Shown: in pieces, positions 18,023 through 22,965 of the stretch
How the letters are laid out: each line of letters opens with the position of its first letter
Position numbering within the stretch: position 1 is the first letter of the stretch
Virus record (IMG/VR): IMGVR_UViG_3300027859_000082
Span: 1 to 22,965 of that record
Source of the DNA: a virus
Strand: one strand, 5' to 3'
DNA: 22,965 nucleotides
Program-made: the position numbers and the translations under genes
Notes under the pieces: generated by a model
Databases searched by the model: none
What the model saw: the letters and a program-made list of their open reading frames with translations, nothing else
Told to the model about the DNA's origin: nothing

Positions 18023-18801
18023 TATCTATTAATTAAATCTCTAAATTGACTTGCAAACCTATTAATATAAGCTGGGTCTACATATCTTATTTTTGCATTA
18101 TTATCATTTGTCTCTTCTAAATAAGCTCGATTACTTATAAAGGATAACTCACCATGGTCTACACTACCACCAAGAGTACCTTTTCCTATATGTTCGCTAT
18201 TAGTGACTGGTTTTTTAAGAGGGTCAGTTGTTTTATAATAGTAATATGGAGCATCAATATATTTGTAAACTCTTTTAGATGATATTGAATCAGTTGATGT
18301 TCCACCTGTTATTGCTTCAGGAGCTACAAAAGTTCCAGTAGCATTTTGTACTATTAATTGACTCATATCAACATTCTTTTTAGTGACTGTTCCAGTTGCA
18401 CCTGATATACTACCTGTCACAGTTTCTCCCATTGTAAATCTTCCAGCTAAACTATTAGCAAAGCCCTGAACAATTAATGGCTGAGTTTCTATAGCAAAAC
18501 CATTATATTCTTTTGTCATATAGTTTTGTAAACCTTCTTGTGACATTGGCCATGCCCTATAACCATCGTGTAAATGGTCATTTATTAAAAAGAATGTCCA
18601 ATAATATTTTGAAGTATCATATAATCTACCAGATACTAAATCAGGCCTTTCACCATTTTTAATTTCATAGAATTTGTACGCTGAAAAATCATCTAAAAAT
18701 GTTGGTAATGGTCTTACACTTCTAAATAAATCGACCATTTTTTGTAAAACACCTGTACGATTAAAATCGTATTCTACTTTGGGAAAATCTTTAAAAAACA
18801 T
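18022..18801 (-). CDS. gp53: Baseplate wedge protein gp53 with inserted beta module
   Basis: A 259-aa relative of T4 gp53 (196 aa), which clamps wedges together. Residues 50-100 align by eye with T4: ERPDLVSGRLYDTSKYYWTF and INDHLHDGYRAWPMSQE, against T4 RPEELANAIYGNPQLYWVLL and MCNDNYDPYYGWITSQE. A beta module at about 115-175 (GETVTGSISGATGTVTKKN, then ATGTFVAPEAITGG) has no T4 counterpart and explains the extra length. After it, APYYYYK and the C-terminal helix ending FASQFRDLINR resume the family pattern. It overlaps both neighbours by one base through TAATG junctions. Confidence 0.92.
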   Translation of the reverse strand: MFFKDFPKVEYDFNRTGVLQKMVDLFRSVRPLPTFLDDFSAYKFYEIKNGERPDLVSGRLYDTSKYYWTFFLINDHLHDGYRAWPMSQEGLQNYMTKEYNGFAIETQPLIVQGFANSLAGRFTMGETVTGSISGATGTVTKKNVDMSQLIVQNATGTFVAPEAITGGTSTDSISSKRVYKYIDAPYYYYKTTDPLKKPVTNSEHIGKGTLGGSVDHGELSFISNRAYLEETNDNNAKIRYVDPAYINRFASQFRDLINR

Positions 18802-19793
18802 TATGCGTCTCCAATTTCTGCACCACCGAGTTTTGTCTCTGATGTATCTGATTTATAATATATACCTGATTCATTTTCTTCTATTGCATCATCAGTGCCA
18901 TATAAATCTTGACGTATAAGTACTCTTTCTTCTTGAAACGTTAAAGCTATATTAACTTCAACAGGAGCTCCTGTTCCTTCATGCATTGCAGTTGCAGTTT
19001 CATTAAATGTAGTTTCTAATGAAGTTAAATATGATGGATGTATTGTTGGCATATAACTATTTATGCGGCCTTTTGAATAAAAAGATATATTAAATAAAGG
19101 CGGATAAACTAAAGCAATAGAACCAGCTCTTTTTGGATATAAAAACTTTCTAAAAGTTCTTTCAATAGCTTTTATTTGTTTAGATTCTTTTTCATTTGAT
19201 GCAACCATTTTAAAATTAAATGTAAATCCTCGTATAGCTGTACTTTCATATGCAGTTCTTGTATAAGGATTTGTTGCAACACCTGCTGTTAGAGCAGCAT
19301 TACTTGTAATTTTGTCAATAGTACCTCCACCAGTCACAAACTTATCTTTACCTATAAGACCAGCAGCAAATACATCTGCCATGTTTGCATTTGTTGGTTG
19401 GCCTGTCACTAAAGCTTTTGCAACATCAAGACCACCTCTCAATGTTCCCATATCAAATCCAGTATAATTAACTCCGTCTGAAACAGATAATCCTGGTGGT
19501 TGATATAGATATACAGCTACTTTTGCGTTGCCTTTGTTTTGTTCAATACCAAATCTAATAAAAGGTAAACCTTGGTCAGCACCTTGTTCTAAATCCATTG
19601 GAAAAAAATATTTTTTAGTTGCAGTAATTCCAACTCTTTCTTGTTGAGCGTCTTTAGCTGCATTCTCTATATCTTTAAGCTTGGACTTTCTGTCATCGTC
19701 TTGTTTCCGTTCTTCAGCTTCTCTTGCAGCTTGCCTCTCAGCTGGAGAAGCTCTTCCAAAATTTTTACCAAACCACCAACCTGTCTCAGACAT
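18801..19793 (-). CDS. gp48: gp48-like baseplate tail-tube cap
   Basis: A 330-aa protein that probably caps the hub and starts the tail tube (T4 gp48, 364 aa). The N-terminal 55 residues are a charged helix rich in Arg, Glu and Lys. The rest has the tube-cap pattern: RGFTFNFKMVASNEKES (about 193-209) followed by the helix IKAIERTFRKFL and, near the end, VEVNIALTFQEERVLIRQDL (about 281-300). These compare with T4 gp48 KVFTWDLTPRSTEDLMAI and FTLEITMREIITLNRASL. AAGGA lies about 9 nt upstream of ATG. It is first in the leftward gene string, just below a perfect late promoter. gp54 would be the main alternative. Confidence 0.72.
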   Translation of the reverse strand: MSETGWWFGKNFGRASPAERQAAREAEERKQDDDRKSKLKDIENAAKDAQQERVGITATKKYFFPMDLEQGADQGLPFIRFGIEQNKGNAKVAVYLYQPPGLSVSDGVNYTGFDMGTLRGGLDVAKALVTGQPTNANMADVFAAGLIGKDKFVTGGGTIDKITSNAALTAGVATNPYTRTAYESTAIRGFTFNFKMVASNEKESKQIKAIERTFRKFLYPKRAGSIALVYPPLFNISFYSKGRINSYMPTIHPSYLTSLETTFNETATAMHEGTGAPVEVNIALTFQEERVLIRQDLYGTDDAIEENESGIYYKSDTSETKLGGAEIGDA

Positions 19794-19805
19794 CTTTTTT
19801 TTCCT

Positions 19806-19813
19806 TATAAATA
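19806..19813 (+). promoter_or_regulatory. Rightward T4-type late promoter before gp4
   Basis: Perfect TATAAATA on the plus strand in the 44-base divergent gap. With T4 spacing the start is about 19819, leaving a leader of about 19 nt before gp4 ATG at 19838. It also overlaps the ribosome-binding region (AAGGA, minus strand) of the gp48-like gene. It lies in non-coding sequence. Confidence 0.8.
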
Positions 19814-19830
19814 AATTAAAACTATAGAGT

Positions 19831-19838
19831 TATTTATA
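19831..19838 (-). promoter_or_regulatory. Leftward T4-type late promoter before the gp48-like gene
   Basis: Perfect TATAAATA on the minus strand; its first base is also the A of the gp4 start codon. Predicted start is about 19825, giving a leader of about 32 nt with AAGGA for the gp48-like gene. With the promoter at 19806-19813 it forms a 9-bp inverted repeat separated by 15 bases, the two promoters pointing at each other. Confidence 0.8.
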
Positions 19839-20278
19839 TGAGTTATCAAGGTAGATATACAATAAAACGGCCAGAAAAGTACGCAGGTGATGCTAAAAAA
19901 GTAGTATACCGTTCTTTATGGGAAAGACAAGCATTTAAATGGTGCGAAAATAATCCAAAAGTAAAGATGTGGAATTCAGAAGAGGTAGTTGTACCTTATA
20001 AATCCACTGTAGATAAAAAATTACATAGGTATTTTGTTGACCTTTTAATACAAATGGAAGACAAATCAACATATCTAATTGAAATTAAACCTAAAAAAGA
20101 AACAACTCCACCTAAAAAACGAAGCCGTCAAACTAAAAAATATGTAAATGAACAACTTACATATATTAAAAATCAAGATAAATGGGAAGCAGCATCAGAA
20201 TTTGCAGAACATAAAGGTTGGAAGTTTCAAGTATGGACTGAAGAAACTTTAAAAAATTTAGGGATAAAGATACTATAA
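19838..20278 (+). CDS. gp4: Head completion nuclease gp4
   Basis: A 146-aa relative of T4 gp4 (gp50/gp65, 150 aa), required to complete DNA-filled heads before tail joining. It has the nuclease-like core of the family: RSLWERQAFKWCE with E29, HRYFVDLLI with D68, and YLIEIKPKK with E82 and K84. This is the order of a PD-(D/E)xK-type active site (E, D, ExK). A basic stretch at 84-100 (KPKKETTPPKKRSRQTKK) could bind DNA. Length matches the family. The start lies just after a late promoter and overlaps the opposing promoter. In T4, gene 4 is next to gene 53; here gp53 is two genes away on the other strand, so part of the order is kept. Confidence 0.92.
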   Translation: MSYQGRYTIKRPEKYAGDAKKVVYRSLWERQAFKWCENNPKVKMWNSEEVVVPYKSTVDKKLHRYFVDLLIQMEDKSTYLIEIKPKKETTPPKKRSRQTKKYVNEQLTYIKNQDKWEAASEFAEHKGWKFQVWTEETLKNLGIKIL

Positions 20279-20283
20279 TTCTT

Positions 20284-20291
20284 TATAAATA
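20284..20291 (+). promoter_or_regulatory. Late promoter directly before the 196-aa gene
   Basis: Perfect TATAAATA in the 19-base gap after gp4, followed by GTTTAT and ATG. T4 spacing puts the RNA start at about 20297, one base before the ATG. This is the same arrangement as at gp25 (TATAAATAGT before ATGG). Confidence 0.75.
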
Positions 20292-20297
20292 GTTTAT

Positions 20298-20888
20298 ATG
20301 GCAAGTTTATTTGATACATTACAAGCAAATGCATTTAGGGCAGGAGTTCAAGCTCGTACCAAACAATCACGTGACTGGTTTAAAGCTAATGTGAAAGGAT
20401 TATCTGTGTCAAGACAATCTCTTTTACAAGACTCAGCTTTAGATAGAACATCTACAAATATTCGTGGTAATATGTATATGTACTTTTATGACCCTAAACA
20501 TAAAGCAACATTACCATATTACGATAGATTTCCATTGACAATAATGGTTGATGGAGCACCTGGTGGATTCTATGGATTGAATCTACATTATTTAAATTAT
20601 AATACAAGAGCATCATTTCTTGATGAGCTTATGGCTTTAGGACCAGAAAAAAGAAATGAAAGTACTCGTCTTACAAAAATAAGATATAATTTATTAACAG
20701 GTGTACAAAAGTTTAAAGAGTTTAAACCATGTTTTAAACATTATTTAGGAGAACATGTTAAATCACAGTTTTCAAGAGTGCCTATGACAGATTGGGAAAT
20801 AGCAATATTTTTACCAGTGGAACAATTTAAGAAGAAGAGTAAAGCATCTATTTGGAACGAGAGTGCTAAAATAGCGAGAAGCCCATGA
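20298..20888 (+). CDS. Conserved T4-like virion-associated protein of unknown role
   Basis: A 196-aa protein with motifs I recognise from marine T4-like phages but cannot tie to a proven function. Residues 57-98 hold IRGNMYMYFYDPKHKATLPY, YDRFPLTIMV and GFYGLNLHYLNYNTRASFLD; the end holds DWEIAIFLPVEQFKKKSK. No catalytic motif or membrane helix is visible. The first 50 residues are basic (KQSRDWFKANVKGLSVSR). Its place beside gp4 echoes T4 gene 2 (DNA end protector) next to gene 4, so a gp2-like role is possible but unsupported by identity I can see. It has its own late promoter and no Shine-Dalgarno. It overlaps the next gene by 4 bases (ATGA). Confidence 0.75.
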   Translation: MASLFDTLQANAFRAGVQARTKQSRDWFKANVKGLSVSRQSLLQDSALDRTSTNIRGNMYMYFYDPKHKATLPYYDRFPLTIMVDGAPGGFYGLNLHYLNYNTRASFLDELMALGPEKRNESTRLTKIRYNLLTGVQKFKEFKPCFKHYLGEHVKSQFSRVPMTDWEIAIFLPVEQFKKKSKASIWNESAKIARSP

Positions 20889-21520
20889 GTATAGAAAGAT
20901 TAAAATCAACAATATCTAAAAAAGGTGGATTAGCAAAAGCTAATAGATTTAATGTAATGTTCACTCCACCTACTCAATCTTTATTAAATATTGATATACA
21001 AGATATGATAGGGTCTGCTCTTTCTGGCAATTTTAACGCTAGGAATTTAATAAATGACCCAAGAGATATATCAATACTTTGTGATTCTGTAGTTATACCA
21101 GGAAAACAAATAAGTACATTAGATTACCAGACAACAAAAGCGTCTATGAAAATACCTTATGGATATGTTCAAGATGATGTATCATTAGGATTTTTACTAA
21201 CAAATGATTATTATATGAAAACCGTCTTTGATGATTGGATAAATAGTATAGTAAATTATGAATCATATACTGTATCGTATAAAGACAATGTTGTTTGTGA
21301 TGTAGTAATACAGCAATTAAACGAACAAGATGTGCCAGTATATGGCGTAAAATTAGAGGGTGCATACCCTGTGACAATGAGTGAAGTAGCGCTTTCTAAT
21401 GAAAGTGCTTCACAAATTCAAAAATTGAATGTGAGTTTTGCTTATGATAAATGCGTACCGGAAGGTGCGTTAAGTAGTACGGGTAGCTTAATTAAAAATG
21501 CGCTATCCATATTTGGATAA
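20885..21520 (+). CDS. Tail-tube-fold protein (gp54- or gp19-like)
   Basis: A 211-aa protein with the look of phage tube proteins. A short N-terminal helix is followed by LAKANRFNVMFTPP (about 16-29) and VVIPGKQISTLDYQTTKASM (about 63-82). Residues 95-122 contain FLLTNDYYMKTVFDDWINSI, the loop-helix typical of gp19-type tubes (T4: MNDEAHDARQKFVDWQSI). VYGVKLEGAYPVTMSEVALS (about 152-171) matches T4 IEIKGLWPTNVGELQLDWDS. It is longer than T4 gp19 (163 aa). Because it sits with hub genes rather than beside sheath and portal, a tube initiator role like gp54 is as likely as the main tube. It starts inside the end of the preceding gene (ATGA overlap). Confidence 0.72.
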   Translation: MSIERLKSTISKKGGLAKANRFNVMFTPPTQSLLNIDIQDMIGSALSGNFNARNLINDPRDISILCDSVVIPGKQISTLDYQTTKASMKIPYGYVQDDVSLGFLLTNDYYMKTVFDDWINSIVNYESYTVSYKDNVVCDVVIQQLNEQDVPVYGVKLEGAYPVTMSEVALSNESASQIQKLNVSFAYDKCVPEGALSSTGSLIKNALSIFG

Positions 21521-21537
21521 TAATATAGGAGAATATT

Positions 21538-22248
21538 ATGGCTTTACCAGAGCTAAATACAGCTAGGTATAAGATGGAAATACCGTCAACTGGTCAAACA
21601 GTTACGTATAGACCATATCTAGTGAAAGAAGAGAAGATATTAATGATGGCTATGGAGTCGGATGATAATAATGTTATCGCCAACGCTACAATAGATGTTA
21701 TTAAATCTTGTTTTGAAGACGATATTGATGTTGAGGGCTTACCAATGTTTGACATTGAAGCTATATTCTTAGCATTAAGGTCAAAATCTGTTGGTGAAAC
21801 GATGGATTTAAAAATGAAATGTAATGAGGAAGGATGTAATGAAGTTAGTGACGTAGTTATTAACTTTGATGAGATTGAAATTCCAAAAGTGAATAATGAA
21901 CAAACTAATATTATGTTAACTGATGATGTTGGTGTAGTTATGAAATACCCATCGATGAGAGATATCGAAAAAATGGGTAATACTGATGGGAATGAAACAA
22001 AAGTAGCAATGACTATGATAATGGCTTGCATAGAATCTATATTTGATGCTGATGATGTATATCCAGTTGAAAATGAATCTATGAAGTCTTTAACTAGCTT
22101 TGTTGATTCTTTAACTAATGTACAATTTATGAAATTGTCAGAGTTTTTTAGAACAATGCCAGCTGTAAGTCATACTATTGCATATACTTGTGGATGTGGG
22201 AAAGAACAAGAACAAGAATTAAGAGGTCTCTCTAGTTTTTTTTCGTAG
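21538..22248 (+). CDS. gp26: Baseplate hub assembly protein gp26 (zero-frame product)
   Basis: A 236-aa member of the T4 baseplate-hub gp26 family (T4 gp26 is 208 aa). The N-terminal domain reads YRPYLVKEEKILMMAMES (about 25-42), the usual start of the family. Residues 55-85 are helical (IKSCFEDDIDVEGL, then FDIEAIFLALRSKSVGE). Two cysteine pairs, C95/C100 and C218/C220 (CGCG), could bind zinc. The protein ends GLSSFFS at a stop directly after a run of eight T. AGGAG lies about 8 nt upstream of ATG. Shifting to the -1 frame on the T run extends it to a 300-aa protein with a gp51-like tail, as tail assembly chaperones of other phages do. Confidence 0.88.
   Translation: MALPELNTARYKMEIPSTGQTVTYRPYLVKEEKILMMAMESDDNNVIANATIDVIKSCFEDDIDVEGLPMFDIEAIFLALRSKSVGETMDLKMKCNEEGCNEVSDVVINFDEIEIPKVNNEQTNIMLTDDVGVVMKYPSMRDIEKMGNTDGNETKVAMTMIMACIESIFDADDVYPVENESMKSLTSFVDSLTNVQFMKLSEFFRTMPAVSHTIAYTCGCGKEQEQELRGLSSFFS
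22236..22242 (+). promoter_or_regulatory. Slippery heptamer T TTT TTT for -1 frameshifting
   Basis: A run of eight T (22236-22243) gives T-TTT-TTT in the gp26 frame just before TCG TAG. Both tRNAs can re-pair perfectly after a one-base backward slip. The -1 frame has a stop (TAG, 22233-22235) immediately upstream and is then open for 67 codons. Confidence 0.7.
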
Positions 22249-22439
22249 GCCTTTCGCACGATAGTCTTGTAAACCATTATAAGACTAATTTCGCAATGAT
22301 GCAGCATCATCAATATAGTTTGACAGAATTAAATGATATGGTGCCGTGGGAAAGGGAAATATATATAGCTCTTCTCAAGGAACATATAGAGAAAGAAAAT
22401 GAGCGTATGGAGCGCGAACAACAAAAAATGAGGAGATAG
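22236..22439 (+). CDS. gp51-like C-terminal extension read by -1 frameshift
   Basis: From the slip site, the -1 frame encodes 65 residues beyond the shared Phe codons, ending with TAG at 22437-22439. The peptide reads VGLSHDSLVNHYKTNFAMMQ, then HHQYSLTELNDMVPWEREIY, then a charged helix LLKEHIEKENERMEREQQKM. The Leu-x-x-Met-x-Pro-(W/F)-E-R block is the style of gp51 and of the T-part of tail chaperones. There is no usable start of its own: the first ATG (22296) lacks a Shine-Dalgarno and would lose the conserved front. The fused product would be 300 aa (235 + 65). It fills the only gap otherwise seen between gp26 and the next gene. It would act as a hub assembly catalyst or chaperone rather than a virion part; that is inference from T4 gp51. 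Confidence 0.75.
   Translation, partial: FFFVGLSHDSLVNHYKTNFAMMQHHQYSLTELNDMVPWEREIYIALLKEHIEKENERMEREQQKMRR
22262..22287 (+). promoter_or_regulatory. 11-bp hairpin downstream of the slip site
   Basis: TAGTCTTGTAA pairs with TTATAAGACTA around an ACCA loop, giving eleven pairs with one G-U. It begins 19 nt after the slippery heptamer, longer than the 5-9 nt common for -1 stimulators, so it may help pausing or may be incidental. Confidence 0.5.
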
Positions 22440-22441
22440 TA

Positions 22442-22819
22442 ATGGCTGATAATCAAGACAACAGCAGAAATGAAGTAGAAATAGACTTAGATAAGTATAT
22501 GGCTATGATTGAAAAGCTTGACGAACAAGAAGACCAGATTAAAGAAATGAAAGAGGAAGCTAGGATTGCTGCAGAGCGACTAGGACCTCGTAAAAGAAAA
22601 TTCATGGATTTATTTTTGGATGACAATGACTTAAACGAAAAAGCAATCATAGGATTTATATCATTCTTTTTAATGATGTGTTTCGGAATCACCGACTTAG
22701 TGACAGCACTAGTATGGGATTTAGATTTAAAAGTATCTGAGACAATTTATACATCGTTTGTGGTAGTCACATTAGGTTCATTTGGTATATCAGAAGCTGG
22801 TAAAGCATTTGGTAAATAA
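22442..22819 (+). CDS. Two-helix membrane protein with N-terminal coiled coil
   Basis: A 125-aa protein I do not recognise by name. Residues 18-50 are a charged coiled coil (MIEKLDEQEDQIKEMKEEAR). Two hydrophobic helices follow: about 68-91 (IIGFISFFLMMCFGITDLVT) and about 101-117 (YTSFVVVTLGSFGISEAG), separated by DLDLKVSE. AGGAG lies about 7 nt upstream of ATG, overlapping the end of the gp51-like frame, so expression is likely coupled. The shape fits a small holin-like protein or a membrane-inserting tail-lumen protein released on infection. Position between the hub chaperone and a possible tape measure gene favours the second, without proof. Confidence 0.75.
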   Translation: MADNQDNSRNEVEIDLDKYMAMIEKLDEQEDQIKEMKEEARIAAERLGPRKRKFMDLFLDDNDLNEKAIIGFISFFLMMCFGITDLVTALVWDLDLKVSETIYTSFVVVTLGSFGISEAGKAFGK

Positions 22820-22839
22820 AACAAATTAAGGATTAAAAC

Positions 22840-22965
22840 ATGGCAGATTTTAAAAGTTCAACTGGTCCAGTTAAAAGTACATTTGACGATGTAGTTGATA
22901 AGCTACAGGAAATGAATAAAGACCAAACTGCTTTACAAAAAGAAGCTGTTCTTTATGGTAATGAA
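22840..22965 (+). CDS. Start of a gene cut by the window edge, possible tape measure
   Basis: An open frame of 42 codons from ATG at 22840 to the end of the window with no stop. AAGGA lies about 8 nt upstream. It begins MADFKSSTGPVKSTFDDVVD and continues with a helical, Gln/Lys/Glu-rich stretch (KLQEMNKDQTALQKEAVL). In many tailed phages the gene after the frameshifted tail chaperone is the tape measure protein, and helical repeats suit that, but one gene intervenes and too little is visible to decide. Confidence 0.7.
   Translation, partial: MADFKSSTGPVKSTFDDVVDKLQEMNKDQTALQKEAVLYGNE

Overview
The window is a contiguous tail and baseplate module of a T4-like contractile-tailed phage. Recognisable relatives of T4 gp48, gp53, gp27, gp5, gp25, gp6, gp8, gp4 and gp26/gp51 are present. 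The DNA is strongly AT-rich (roughly 30% G+C by eye). It is almost completely coding, with gaps of at most a few tens of bases and frequent 1-4 nt gene overlaps. The large structural proteins (a DUF4815-type protein after gp8, and a long repeat-rich tail fibre) resemble those of marine T4-like phages of cyanobacteria and SAR11 (Pelagibacter). An AT-rich marine host is my inference. No host gene, integrase, tRNA or insertion sequence is visible.

Layout. A divergent point at about 19794-19837 splits the window. Leftward (minus strand), in transcription order, lie a gp48-like tube cap, gp53, a gp27-like hub protein, a lysozyme-less gp5-like spike, an unrecognised 422-aa helical protein, gp25, gp6, an 894-aa wedge protein in the gp7 position, gp8, a 1769-aa DUF4815-type protein, a 67-aa coiled coil, and an 874-aa tail fibre ending at base 7. 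Rightward (plus strand) lie the gp4 head-completion nuclease, a conserved 196-aa protein, a tube-fold protein, gp26 with a gp51-like reading-frame extension, a two-helix membrane protein, and the start of a gene cut by the window edge, possibly a tape measure protein.

How they work together. gp6, gp7, gp8, gp25 and gp53 relatives build the baseplate wedges. gp27, gp5 and gp26/51 relatives build or help assemble the hub and spike. The gp48-like and tube-fold proteins start the tail tube. The large left-hand proteins form the outer baseplate and host-binding fibre. Expression appears to use T4-type late promoters (TATAAATA), seen at several gene starts.

Most noteworthy: (1) GTAAC/GTTAC is avoided genome-wide unless a CpG abuts it, which forces Val-Thr codon choice in nearly every gene; (2) a probable programmed -1 frameshift on a T8 run joins gp26 to a gp51-like tail; (3) two perfect late promoters face each other and overlap the divergent gene starts; (4) two late promoters lie so close to their start codons that the mRNAs should be leaderless or nearly so; (5) GATC is almost absent. 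No stretch over 300 bases lacks a gene.
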